DNA from: Candidatus Nanoarchaeia archaeon
GTDB lineage: Archaea; Nanobdellota; Nanobdellia; SCGC-AAA011-G17; GW2011-AR17
Direction of reading: 5' to 3'
Assembly: GCA_028706745.1 (NCBI GenBank)
Contig: JAQTVM010000006.1
Coordinates: 1-64,000, forward strand
Length of the DNA: 64,000 nt
The stretch's first letter is position 1. Each line of letters opens with the position of its first letter. The notes beneath the pieces are model-generated. The model was not told where the DNA came from and did not search any database. It saw only the letters and a list, made by a program, of their open reading frames with translations. A program made the position numbers and the translations under genes. Positions 12,118 to 23,944 of the stretch are shown one piece after another.

Positions 12118-13194
12118 ATGCACATATTTGACAACGTAGTATGGGAAAAGACAAAGCACGGCGAGCACTTGTGGATAGACAAGCCTTGCGATTTCTACGG
12201 CAACGCAGACAATCCGAATGTTGCAGACATTGCAAGGGCAAACACTGTTGCTGATTATGATTTGCTTACAGCGAGACTGGCTGAAGTGCAGAAAGCAAGG
12301 CAGGATGATTCAGTAACTAACTATAAGGTGAGGCTTGCTGATTCAAATTCAAAATTAAGAGGATATGGCGCAGGGCTTGCGATTGTTGGATTGTACGCTG
12401 ACATTGACCTCATACATAGTTCGCTTTTATCTTGCGAACCTTACTTATTCCTTCCTCATCGTGACTTGGGCGCTCCAGGAGACAGGCTTGTATGGGACAC
12501 CTGCGCAGGCAGGACAATGACAAAGGATGAATCTCCCAACTGGTTCCACAGGATGCTTGTTGAAGGGTTGGAGGAAATAACATTTATGTCAGACGGGCGT
12601 TTAATCTTGCCAAGCTTTTATGGAATTGAACATTTGGGGTTAAGCAATTGTGACGCACAAAAGATTGTAAGAAGGAATGCAGAAATACTTGGCTTGAAAC
12701 CAACTGAGGAATTAATGGCAGATTTCGTTTATCGCCCTCCAAGAAATGCTTCAACAGTGCACCACATTATTGATTCTGGTGAGATTACTGAAAAGGCAGG
12801 ATGGGGCATTGAAGCAAAATACTCTGGTTTGGAGCTTATGGCTTATGGGGTATTGAACTTTGGCATGCATTATATAGCGAGCGCTAAGGCATATGACAGT
12901 GAAGAATTTATGCCTGGTAAAGTTTGTGGCAGAGAGATACATGAGATTAATCCTGTAAGCAGCAGTATAAGGGTTTTCCATAACGGCAATGTTGTAAGGA
13001 ATGGCACAGTTGCTTCTGAAATCGAAAGAAGGAATGCAATAAGGGCAAGCCATGACCATTCAAAAGACAGGAAAGGATTAATGCCAATACCGGAATACAG
13101 TGCTTCTATAAAGGCTGACTTGATGACAAAGCAAGAGGCATGGCCTTTTGCAGGCGATATCTCATCTTTGAAAGAAATACAATTTAGGGGATAA
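12118..13194 (+). CDS. Hypothetical protein with degenerate Nudix-box-like segment
   Basis: 358 aa ORF tightly packed between neighbours; AGRTMTKDESPNWFHRMLVEGLEEI only loosely fits a Nudix box. Confidence 0.6.
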   Translation: MHIFDNVVWEKTKHGEHLWIDKPCDFYGNADNPNVADIARANTVADYDLLTARLAEVQKARQDDSVTNYKVRLADSNSKLRGYGAGLAIVGLYADIDLIHSSLLSCEPYLFLPHRDLGAPGDRLVWDTCAGRTMTKDESPNWFHRMLVEGLEEITFMSDGRLILPSFYGIEHLGLSNCDAQKIVRRNAEILGLKPTEELMADFVYRPPRNASTVHHIIDSGEITEKAGWGIEAKYSGLELMAYGVLNFGMHYIASAKAYDSEEFMPGKVCGREIHEINPVSSSIRVFHNGNVVRNGTVASEIERRNAIRASHDHSKDRKGLMPIPEYSASIKADLMTKQEAWPFAGDISSLKEIQFRG

Positions 13195-13803
13195 ATGATA
13201 ACCGTGATAATCTTCGATCTAGGTGGAATTCTTGTGCCTGAGGCAGGAAACGCAATACTTGAAGGGATGGCAATGTACACTGCAATCCCGCAAAAAGAAC
13301 TTGCAGAATTCACAGCGCCATTAAAGGCAAAGCTTACAACAGGCGAAATGACACTTCGCGAGATGTATGATTCGCTTTCAAAAAGCAGAGGGCTTTCTTT
13401 GACAGCTGATGATATGCTCAAAAGGCATTTTGAGCTGTACGAGCAGCACCAGACAGAGAGGGATGCGCGCGTGCTGGATTTAGTTGAAAAGCTGAAATTA
13501 AATTATACTGTTCCGTGCCTGACAAACACTGAAAAGGAAATTGCAGAATATAACAAGCAGCACGGCTTGTTCAGCTTTTTTCACAAGGCTTTCATTTCAA
13601 CTGATATGGGCATGAAAAAGCCTGACGTGCAAATTTATGAAGCAGTAATAAGGGAATTAGGCTGCAGGCCTGCAGATGCAATTTTCATTGATGACAACAA
13701 GGATTATATTCAGGGCGCAAGAAATGCAGGCATTGATTCCATTCTATACAAAAACTTTGAGCAGCTTACACAGAAGCTTGCCTCCTATGGCGCCAAATTC
13801 TGA
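13195..13803 (+). CDS. HAD-superfamily hydrolase
   Basis: VIIFDLGGILVPE, CLTNTEKEIAEY, STDMGMKKPDVQIYE, FIDDNKDYIQGARNAG. Confidence 0.88.
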   Translation: MITVIIFDLGGILVPEAGNAILEGMAMYTAIPQKELAEFTAPLKAKLTTGEMTLREMYDSLSKSRGLSLTADDMLKRHFELYEQHQTERDARVLDLVEKLKLNYTVPCLTNTEKEIAEYNKQHGLFSFFHKAFISTDMGMKKPDVQIYEAVIRELGCRPADAIFIDDNKDYIQGARNAGIDSILYKNFEQLTQKLASYGAKF

Positions 13804-13852
13804 ATGCAAATTTTCACAATACTTATAAATCTGAATAAAGACTCTAAACATA

Positions 13853-14743
13853 ATGATTTCAATCGTAATCACTGCATTCAAGGAGCCGCACTTATACCGC
13901 GCCATTGAAGCAGTGCTTTTCCAGAAAGTAAAAGAGGATTTCCAGCTTGTTGTTGCAGCGCCTGACAAGGAAGCTGAAGAACTTGTAAAAGAGTATCACA
14001 AAAAATACAAGCAGATAAGATTCTTCAAGGACCCTGGAAAAGGAAAAAGCAATGCATTGAACCTGCTTTTCAAGGAATTGAAAGGAAGGATATGGCTTTT
14101 CACAGACGGCGATGTTTTCTTGGACAACGGCGCAATAAATGAAATGATAAAATCCTTTGATGACGAGAAAATAGGCTGCGTTTGCGGAAGGGTAATGTGC
14201 GAAAATCCCAGGTATACATTGTTTGGTTATTGGGGAAGATTATTGGCAGACGCAGGAGCAAACAGGGTAAGGAAAGAACTTTTCAAGGCAAAGCAGTTCC
14301 TTGAATGCTCAGGTTATCTGTTTGCATTCAGGAACAACGGAGTCATAACAAAAATTCCGGTTGATGTTGCAGAGGATTCAATCATACCTTATTTTTTCTG
14401 GAAAGCAGGATACAGGATTGGATATGCAGAGAATGCGAGGGTTTTTGTAAAGAACCCGACGCATATCAAGGACTGGCTCAAGCAGAGAAAGAGGACAGCT
14501 GACGCGCACACAAGGCTTACGCTTTATGCGCCTGACTTTCCGAAAGTAAAGTCTTTCAAGAACGAGGCGTTCAAGGGAATAAGGTGGATATGGAGCTATC
14601 CAAAAACAATTAAGGAATTCATCTGGACAATCGCTCTTGTTTTCGTAAGGCTGTACATGTGGCTTTCACTGTTTTACGACCTGAAATTCAAAAGAAAAGG
14701 ATATGTTGACGGCTGGGAAAGAAGCGAAACAACGAAAAAATAA
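13853..14743 (+). CDS. Family 2 glycosyltransferase with C-terminal TM
   Basis: MISIVITAFKEPHLYRAIEAVL...GKSNALNLLFKELKGRIWLFTDGDVFLD. Confidence 0.88.
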   Translation: MISIVITAFKEPHLYRAIEAVLFQKVKEDFQLVVAAPDKEAEELVKEYHKKYKQIRFFKDPGKGKSNALNLLFKELKGRIWLFTDGDVFLDNGAINEMIKSFDDEKIGCVCGRVMCENPRYTLFGYWGRLLADAGANRVRKELFKAKQFLECSGYLFAFRNNGVITKIPVDVAEDSIIPYFFWKAGYRIGYAENARVFVKNPTHIKDWLKQRKRTADAHTRLTLYAPDFPKVKSFKNEAFKGIRWIWSYPKTIKEFIWTIALVFVRLYMWLSLFYDLKFKRKGYVDGWERSETTKK

Positions 14744-14844
14744 AGGCTGCCGTAATTCATTATTTTCAATCAATTCGAAATGTTTTGAAATGATTTATTT
14801 CAGGCTGCTTTTTTTGGTGGTTTTGACTCTATGAAAATCCTTAG

Positions 14845-14860
14845 AAAGCTTTATATATAA
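14845..14860 (+). promoter_or_regulatory. Archaeal BRE/TATA promoter of the rRNA operon
   Basis: GAAAGCTTTATATATAA upstream of the rRNA leader. Confidence 0.7.
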
Positions 14861-15204
14861 GTTGCCTTATCAGTATTCCGAAAGAAGATAGAAATAAACA
14901 TGACATCTTCTTCACAAAAATGTCCGGGATTCATATTTCGGATAAATTGGTTCTAGTTCCCAACGGGAACGAGAGGCTTTTGCCTCGCAGTTCGCTTTAC
15001 GCGAGCATCGGAATGCATGCATTCCGCATTATGGAATTGCAAAATTCCAAATGCCTACTCTGAATAGGCATCCATACCAATGAGTGCATGATTGAACAAT
15101 CCTGCATGATGTGGGCAAGATGGCAATAATGTTGCATATTATTAAGCGTGCAATTATTATACCTCAAATTTAAGTAATAGTTTCGATCCTTACACTTTCT
15201 ATAA

Positions 15205-16683
<1,479 letters not shown>

Positions 16684-16766
16684 TATTTTTTTATTGCGCA
16701 AGCGATTTAAAAATAAACGCACGTAAAATATGTAACTTGCTAAAATCTTGCCCGCATTATATGCTT

Positions 16767-16838
16767 GGGCTCGTAGCGCAGTGGTAGCGCACTGCCCTTG
16801 CAAGGCAGGGGTCTCGGGTTCGAATCCCGACGAGTCCA
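16767..16838 (+). tRNA. tRNA-Ala(UGC)
   Basis: Cloverleaf GGGCTCGTAGCGCAGTGGTAGCGCACTGCCCTTGCAAGGCAGGGGTCTCGGGTTCGAATCCCGACGAGTCCA; anticodon TGC, G3-U70 alanine identity pair; CCA not encoded. Confidence 0.96.
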
Positions 16839-19800
16839 TAAGGGGCAGGCCCCTTATCAACCCGTGCCGGCATTCGCTGATGCGAAGCCGACATAGCTTG
16901 CCCCGTATTTCGGGCTCGCTGTGTTTTACAAGGGAAGCCCAAAGTTCAAGCATAACTTATTTCATGTTCAAACTTCATTGTTTGATAAAGTGCAACTCTT
17001 CTCGCGAGAGGAGGGTGAAGGGCATTATGTCCATGAAGCAATAGTTTCATGGTATGTTATCATCGTGCATGCAAAAGATGTTCAAAAACACAAAATGTTT
17101 TTGAATATCCGAAAACAAACAGATTTTCGGATATCTTCGCATTTTTTGCCTGCATTTCCGGAAACATTTCCGGAGCCAAGATGTTCATGGTGCCGTGCAT
17201 AGGCAAGGCAAGTCTAGGTCCTACTTGTGCCATCAGGCGAACGACTTGGTTCAAGACACTGAAGAAGGGCGCGGCAAGCTGCGAAATGCTTTGGCGAGGT
17301 GCATGCAGCCGTTGAACCAAAGATGCCCTAATGTGACCTCACGCCCGCAGCAATGCGTGGCATTCCGAGAGGAAGAGGAACCCGGGGGACTGAAGCGTCT
17401 TAGTACCCGGAGGAAAAGAAATCAAATACGAGATGCCGTGAGTATCAGCGAGACAAAGCGGCAGAAGGCAAACCGAATGTTGTGCAGAAATGCATAACGC
17501 ATGTGGTGTTGTAGGGACTGCATTTATATCAGAGTAAGCTGATTCAAAGTTTTCTGGAACGAAACGCCATAGAGGGTGAAAGCCCCGTAGAAGAAGGCTG
17601 AAAAGGTAGAGCAGTTTCCTGAGTAGCGCCACTTGGATATGTGGCGTGAAACCGGGAGGCATTAACTCCCAACTTTAAATATGTCTTGAGACCGATAGCA
17701 AATCTAGTACCGTGAGGGAAAGTTGAAAAGAACTCGTAACAGAGAGTCAAAAGAGCCGGAAACCTGGTGGTGATAGTTAGATAGGGCACTAAGGTGTTCT
17801 ATCGTTCGTTTCGAATAACGGGCCAAGGAGTGCATTTGAGTGGCGAGGGTAAGCGCTTACGGCGCGCACCCTAAGGGAAACCAAATTCCCGCAACTGATT
17901 AATTTCAGCGAGGGGAAAGGTATGAAAGTGCCTTTAGTCACTTGATTGCGACCCGAAACCGTGCGATCTAGTCGAGGGTAAGGTGAAATCCAGAAATGGA
18001 TGGAGGCCTGAAGAGATACTGCGTGCATGCGTCCTTCTAACTTTCGACTAGGGGTGAAAAGCCAATCGAGCACGGTGATAGCTGGTTCCTGCCGAAATAG
18101 GCGCCAGTCTAGTTTCAGCGGAGATGGTTGAGGAGGTAGAGCTACGGATTGGGAAGCCCGGGGGAGAAATCTCTCACTTTCCTGTCCAACTCCAAATGCT
18201 TTAACATCGTAGAAGCTGAAAAACGGCGGCACTGGGGTAAGCTTGTGTCGCTAGTGGGGAACAGCCCACACTGCAGTTAAGGTCCCAAAATATTGATTAA
18301 GTGTTAACGGGCGAAAGGGTTTGATGCCCGAGACAGCGGGGAGGTATGCTCAGAAGCAGCAATCCTTCAAAGAAAGCGTAACAGCTCACCCGTCAAGGTC
18401 TCATGCCCTGAAAATGGACGGGGCTAAATCAATTACCGATACTGCGGGCCACAGAAATGTGTGCGGTAGGCAGGTGTTCTGTCGGGGTAGAAGCATGCTC
18501 GTGAGAGTGTGCGGACCTGATGGAATTAAGAATCTTGGCGGTAGTAGGATCTAGACAGAGTGAAAATCTCTGATACCGGAAGGGCTAGGGTTTCTCAGCA
18601 ATGTCAATCAGCTGAGAGTTAGTCAGTCCTAACCTGCCTCCTAACTGGAGGAACAGGGAAAGGGCAAAAGGTTAACAATCCTTTACTTTTCGGGTACGTG
18701 CGGCAACGCAAGTTCTGCTTCAGACGTTTTGGGCTAGATCGACAGAGACAGTCGTCTTTGTTAACATGGACAAGCCGGTGGAGTACCGTAACGGTGAGAA
18801 ACCGGGTAAACCATGGAATAGCCGCCTGTATGGGTGGTTCGGTTGATGCCTGGAACCCGTGAAAATGGAGCAGGAATGGAACCTGAAAATCTGTACCAAG
18901 AACCAGCACTGGTGCCCCTAGGTGAGAAACCTAAGGTATGAGGGAATAAACTAAGCTAAGGGAAATCGACAAACTAGCCCCGTAACTTCGGAAGAAGGGG
19001 TCCCTGCGATTGTATTCGTATGAGTGCAATTACAGGGTGCAATAACTAGGGGGGCCCGACTGTTTAACAAAAACAAAGCGATTCGCGAGCCTGCAAAGGT
19101 GTGTATGGATCGCTACGTCTGCCCAGTGCCAGCACTTCAAACTCCGGTTCAACGGAGCTAAGAACTGGTAAACGGCGGGAATAACTATAATTCTCTTAAG
19201 GTAGCGAAATACCTTGTCGTTTAAATGACGACCTGCATGAAGGGCGTAACGAGGTCCCCATTGTCCCTAGCTAGAGTCCTCCGAACTCAACATTCTGGTG
19301 TGAAGTCCAGAGATTTCCAGTGGGAAGCGAAGACCCCGTAGAACTTTACTGTAGTCTGTTGCTGTGATGCGAGTTTTGTTGTGCAGCGTAGGCGGAAGTC
19401 GCCAAAGCAGGATCGCTAGGTTCTGTGTAGACGCCGATGAAACACCGCCCTTCAGGGCTTGCATCGCTCACCTCGCGAGAGGGACACCAATAGATGGACA
19501 GTTTGGCTGGGGCGGCACCCTGCTGAAAGTGTATCAGTAGGGCCCAAAGGTTGACTCATCCGATTTAGAAATTCGGAGTAGAGTGCAAGAGCAAAAGTCA
19601 GCCTGACTGTGTTCCGACGCGAAAGGGACACAGGGACGCAAGTCTGGTCTAGCGAACCTCTATGTCCTCCTTAATGGGGGCTAGAGATGACAGAAAAGCT
19701 ATCTCGGGGATAACTGAGTTGTCGCGCCCTAGAGTCCGTATCGACGGCGCGGCTTGCTACTTCGATGTCGGCTCATCCTATCCTGGGCATGCAGAAGTGT

Positions 19801-19855
19801 CCAAGGGTGGGGGTGTTCACCCATTAAAAGGGTTCGTGAGCTGGGTTAAGAACGT

Positions 19856-20545
19856 CAAATGGGCGTTACATAACCGTAAGGTTATGGGAAATCAAATTGG
19901 CTCATATCGGTGAAACCTTAATCTTTATAAACTGTTGAAGATTATGGCAATACCGAGGGAAGGTGAGGTTTACGGAGTCAACAATTCTTGCATACATCGC
20001 AGGTTTCCTGGATGGTGACGGAAGTGTATTTTTCCAAATAGTGCCAAGAAAGGATTACAGGCAAAAGTTTCAGATAAGGAGCAGCATTGCTTTTTATCAG
20101 AAAACAGAATTTGCCGAAATTCTTGAATGGCTGAAAAATATATTTGGTTGCGGATACATACGCCACAGAAAAACAGGAATGAGCGATTATACGATTGTTG
20201 ATTCAAAGGAAGTAAGAAAAATACTCTTGCTTCTGCATCCGTATGTAAGATTGAAGAAAAAGCAAGTTGAGCTTGGGCTTGAAATTTTGCAAAAACTTGA
20301 AAACTGCAATTCAAATGCAGATTTTCTTGGCATATGCAAAATGACAGACAAGTTCAAGGAGCTTAATTATTCAAAGAAAAGAACAATAACATGCGAAACT
20401 GTAAGTAAATCTTTACCCCTGTAGAGACTGAGGCATTATGCCAAGAGTCTTTCTTAGGAAAGGCTAATACGCCAATCTCCTTTCTGCAAGGGAAGGATGA
20501 AGGTATAGTCCATGCCATTCAAATACATAAGAATGGATTAACATG
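19856..20545 (+). mobile_element. Group I intron in 23S rRNA (site equivalent to E. coli 2593)
   Basis: Exons AACGT^...G^CGCGAGACAG rejoin to conserved AACGTCGCGAGACAG; P1 AACGU/GCGUU with U-G at the splice site; 3' terminal G; GAAGGTATAGTCC conserved element pairing with GTAGAGACTG. Confidence 0.9.
19963..20424 (+). CDS. LAGLIDADG homing endonuclease, I-CreI-like, intron-encoded
   Basis: Single LAYIAGFLDGDGSVFFQI motif; GYIRHRKTGMSDY and KKRTITCETVSKSL correspond to I-CreI GYVRDRGSVSDY and KTRKTTSETV; 153 aa. Confidence 0.92.
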   Translation: MRFTESTILAYIAGFLDGDGSVFFQIVPRKDYRQKFQIRSSIAFYQKTEFAEILEWLKNIFGCGYIRHRKTGMSDYTIVDSKEVRKILLLLHPYVRLKKKQVELGLEILQKLENCNSNADFLGICKMTDKFKELNYSKKRTITCETVSKSLPL

Positions 20546-21037
20546 CGCGAGACAGTTTGTATGATATCTACTGGAAATGTTCGAGGGTCTGAGGGGAAGA
20601 ATCGTCTAGTACGAGAGGAACGGCGGATCGTGGCCTCTGGTCCATCGGTTGTCCGACAGGGCAGGCCGAGCAGCTACGCCACAAGTCATAAATCCTGAAA
20701 GCATCTAAGGATGAAAGACACCTCAAAAAGAGACCCAGAGCGCCTAAAGAACATAGGCTTGATAGGACTGGAGTGTAAGCACGAAGCTTCGGCGACGTGT
20801 TCAGCTCGCAGTTACTAAACACTCAATTTTGTACCTAGACTTGCCTTGCTTGTGTACGGCATTCCTTTTTTCATAATTCTATTTTATTTCTTTTATTCTT
20901 TGAATTAAAAAGGAATGTGCTTAGCGTGAGCTATGTTAAAATAATAAATAGAAAGCCGAGCTCCGCTGTTAATTCTTTTGCTTCTAATGTTGTAAACTAA
21001 TAGAATAAATTAAAATGTGTGGGGGATTTATTATAAA

Positions 21038-21694
21038 TTATAATCTTTCATTTAAATAATCCAGCCCACACTTATCTCTTAAATAAGGGATTAATTCCTT
21101 AACGCCCGGATATTTTCCTCTGGGGTGTTCAAGGGGCTCATCCTTCTCCCATTCCCGGGATTTGCGTGTTAAAGGGTCAATATCGTAAATACGCTCTATC
21201 TCCTGAATAGCCATATCTATTTTACTTTTATAGGCTAAATATGAATCTATTGTTTTTCTTGCAACAGTATTTCCGTCTGATAAAGATTCTGCACAATAAC
21301 CACCTGCGGGAATATGAACCTTGCGCTTTTCATTAACGCTATCTACGCCAGAAAATACATTGCCTGGCTCACAATTGGTTTTTCCTAGTTCTCTTGCAAG
21401 AAGATGTGTAAATAGCTTTTTTACCATACCATTATGGCCGCCAGAAGACCAATTATCATATCGTGGCAGTTCTATTCCTGTAAACGATAGATTCCATGTC
21501 CAATATTTTGAATCCCTATGTATTATTTTGTAAGGCACACCATGCCATTCATTCTCGATAACTTCCACTATTTTGGGCCCTGATTTGCTTATAGCTTTAA
21601 ATTGACTTTCAATTCGTTTTAATTCAATCCAGTCTAATAAGCGCCTTATCTTCCCTTTTGGTTTTACTTTTTCAATTTTTTGTTCTAATGTCAT
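21038..21694 (-). CDS. Hypothetical protein
   Basis: 218 aa ORF with upstream TATA-like cttatatataag. Confidence 0.6.
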   Translation of the reverse strand: MTLEQKIEKVKPKGKIRRLLDWIELKRIESQFKAISKSGPKIVEVIENEWHGVPYKIIHRDSKYWTWNLSFTGIELPRYDNWSSGGHNGMVKKLFTHLLARELGKTNCEPGNVFSGVDSVNEKRKVHIPAGGYCAESLSDGNTVARKTIDSYLAYKSKIDMAIQEIERIYDIDPLTRKSREWEKDEPLEHPRGKYPGVKELIPYLRDKCGLDYLNERL

Positions 21695-21905
21695 TTTTTA
21701 TCTCTTGGTTTTTCGGAACCAACTTGCCTTTATTTTGTTACTTTTAGTAAGTAGCACTTATATATAAGCCTTTCGAAAAGGCAATTTTCATCTATCTTTT
21801 CGTAAGCGGGTTTCGCCGCACTTCAATTATTTTAATTGTGTTAAAACAAGATAAGCAATCACTTCACGCCGCGAGGCTGGCTTTTCCTGCGTTTATTTTT
21901 TCAGA

Positions 21906-22568
21906 ATGCAAATTATTATAAACAATCGGCTTATTACTTTTCTTATGAATGCCTTGCTTGCAATTGCAGCCGGAATCTCCCTCGGCGCAAATGACAACCT
22001 GAACCTCTCTTATTCAGAATTAAGCGAGATTTTCCCCCCGCCTGTTTCTGCCAATGAGATTTCTGATGACAGGGATAATTTTTCTTATTCCCCTTTTCAG
22101 CATCATTTTTATTCCTCATCTTATTTTACCTCGTCCGGCGGGTTTGATTTCGGCTATTCATTCGGCATTGGAAAGCTTGGAAACCTGATGTCCGGAGAAA
22201 TTCTTAACCTGACAATGCTGCAGGGCTCGATTGCTTCTGAGCATGCAAGATTTTATCTTGATTATTCTGTTAATACATCGGAGTTTTCAGGAGATTTTCT
22301 TGAGGGGCTTTTTACGCTTAAGAATGTTCTTGGATTTTCTGCCGAGTTTCCTGTTTCAGGATTTACGCCAAAAGTTTATGCAAATATGCGCACAAGGCAC
22401 CTGCTTTCAATAGGCAATGAGGAGATTCAGCTGAGGGCGGGGATTAATGCAGGATATGCTTTTTTGGAGCATTTTGCTATTTCTGTTTTTTATGAGCACG
22501 AGTGGAACATTGGCAGGGAGCCTGATAATCTTGACAGGGGAGGGCTTGGATTTGTATTTTCATACTGA
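21906..22568 (+). CDS. Secreted beta-barrel-like protein (paralogue 1)
   Basis: Signal-peptide-like N-terminus, alternating amphipathic strands, C-terminus EHFAISVFYEHEWNIG...GGLGFVFSY. Confidence 0.6.
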   Translation: MQIIINNRLITFLMNALLAIAAGISLGANDNLNLSYSELSEIFPPPVSANEISDDRDNFSYSPFQHHFYSSSYFTSSGGFDFGYSFGIGKLGNLMSGEILNLTMLQGSIASEHARFYLDYSVNTSEFSGDFLEGLFTLKNVLGFSAEFPVSGFTPKVYANMRTRHLLSIGNEEIQLRAGINAGYAFLEHFAISVFYEHEWNIGREPDNLDRGGLGFVFSY

Positions 22569-22637
22569 TTCGTGGTATGTAGGATTTCCTGCAAAAGCTT
22601 AAATACTCCTTGAAAATATTCATTTTCAGGGGGACTA

Positions 22638-23417
22638 ATGACAAAAAACGCTCTTCTTGCGCTAATTGCAGGATGTTCTATGTATGCTGCTTCTGCAAAT
22701 GCCGACGATGTTTGCGTTGAGCCTGTCAAGGAGACTGAGATAGGGGCTTCTGCTGCTTACACTTACAACCAAAACGCATTTGGCGCCCTGGATGCTTTCC
22801 AGCTTCGCATTGGCGGAAGCACTGTAACTAACCTTGCCAACAATCTGGACCTTGTTCTTGACAGCGGTTATGTGATGAATTATTACGGTTATGGGGGAAT
22901 TGGCTTGCAGAAAGATTCCCTGACTGACACATCTGCCTTGCTTATGACTTCCTATGAATGCGATTATTTCGGCGGCGGGCTGAATGTATTTTATTACGAC
23001 GGGTTTGGGGCTTATTCAGACGGCTCTGACATGAGCCTTACTGACTATGCGCTGGGGCCTGCTGTCAGATTCATGTTTGTTGACGAAGGGACTGCTCTTA
23101 CATTTGACTATTCTGTCGGCTTTGGGGAGTACGGAAACAACAGGGATATTGAGACATTCAACATAAAAAATCATTTTAGCATTGGGCTTGAGTATGCGAT
23201 AAGCGGCTTTTTCACAAGGGCTTACACTGAGATGATTTACAATTACATGCCTATGGCTTCAAGGGAGACATTAGAGATTATTGCAGGCGCAAGATTAGGA
23301 TACAGGTTTGTTGATTTCATGGCTTTGAGCGCTTTTTATGAGCATTCGACTGTTTTTGGCGAGCTGACGAGGGAGCAGGTTGAGTCTGCCGGCGGAGCCA
23401 TTTCGCTATTCTTTTAG
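22638..23417 (+). CDS. Secreted beta-barrel-like protein (paralogue 2)
   Basis: Signal peptide; C-terminus DFMALSAFYEHSTVFG...GGAISLFF matches paralogue 1. Confidence 0.65.
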   Translation: MTKNALLALIAGCSMYAASANADDVCVEPVKETEIGASAAYTYNQNAFGALDAFQLRIGGSTVTNLANNLDLVLDSGYVMNYYGYGGIGLQKDSLTDTSALLMTSYECDYFGGGLNVFYYDGFGAYSDGSDMSLTDYALGPAVRFMFVDEGTALTFDYSVGFGEYGNNRDIETFNIKNHFSIGLEYAISGFFTRAYTEMIYNYMPMASRETLEIIAGARLGYRFVDFMALSAFYEHSTVFGELTREQVESAGGAISLFF

Positions 23418-23510
23418 CTCTTGAATTAGTATCTACTTATAAATGACAAATAACAGAAAGCTTTATATAGGGGTTCGGCTTCTTAAAATGAGGTTTATCG
23501 AGGGTATAAA

Positions 23511-23750
23511 ATGAGTAATGATTTGGAATCTAAAACAAATGAATGCAGATGCGATTCAGAAGGCTGCACATATAATGCTGTAAGGAGATTCGTAGTTACT
23601 AAAGAGGATATTCTTGAGAAAGAAGTTTTTTCATGCGGGATTCATGATATAAAGTTCTATAAAACGCTTTCTTCTGAATACTGGCCTCATGGTTATAAGA
23701 TAACAGTTGAAACATTGGAGGATGGAAAATGGAAAAATTGGAAAGTATAG
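23511..23750 (+). CDS. Small putative zinc-binding protein
   Basis: CRCDSEGCTYNAVRRF...FSCGIHD; TATA box GAAAGCTTTATATAG upstream. Confidence 0.6.
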   Translation: MSNDLESKTNECRCDSEGCTYNAVRRFVVTKEDILEKEVFSCGIHDIKFYKTLSSEYWPHGYKITVETLEDGKWKNWKV

Positions 23751-23944
23751 CAATAAAGGCGTGCGCAGTAAGCAGGTGCGATAATCCTGTGTCTGCTTTA
23801 ATAGTTGCTTCAAGGGACACTGATGTGCAGAGTTTTTATGTTTGTGAAAAGCATCTTAAAGGTGTTCGCGGCGCTGTGCAGGCAAAATTTGTTCCGCAGG
23901 ATTATGCTGTAGTAACATATGCTGAATTGCTGAAGAAACAATGA
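23729..23944 (+). CDS. Small putative zinc-binding protein, related to upstream ORF
   Basis: CAVSRCDNPVSALIVAS...FYVCEKHLKG; overlaps upstream stop. Confidence 0.6.
   Translation: MEKLESIAIKACAVSRCDNPVSALIVASRDTDVQSFYVCEKHLKGVRGAVQAKFVPQDYAVVTYAELLKKQ

Larger units (their letters stand above)
17220..20832 (+). rRNA. rrl: 23S ribosomal RNA, interrupted by an intron
   Basis: GAAGAAGGGCGCGGCAAGCTGCGAAATGC near 5' end; AGTACGAGAGGAACGG sarcin-ricin loop; bounded by processing-stem inverted repeats. Confidence 0.94.

Noticed and set aside
12870-13421. 183-aa minus-strand ORF
   Set aside because: Antisense across two well-supported plus-strand genes; no recognisable motifs
19856-20545. 23S interruption as a standard archaeal bulge-helix-bulge intron
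   Set aside because: P1 with U-G, terminal G and the GGTATAGTCC segment fit group I; no BHB at the exon-intron junctions was seen
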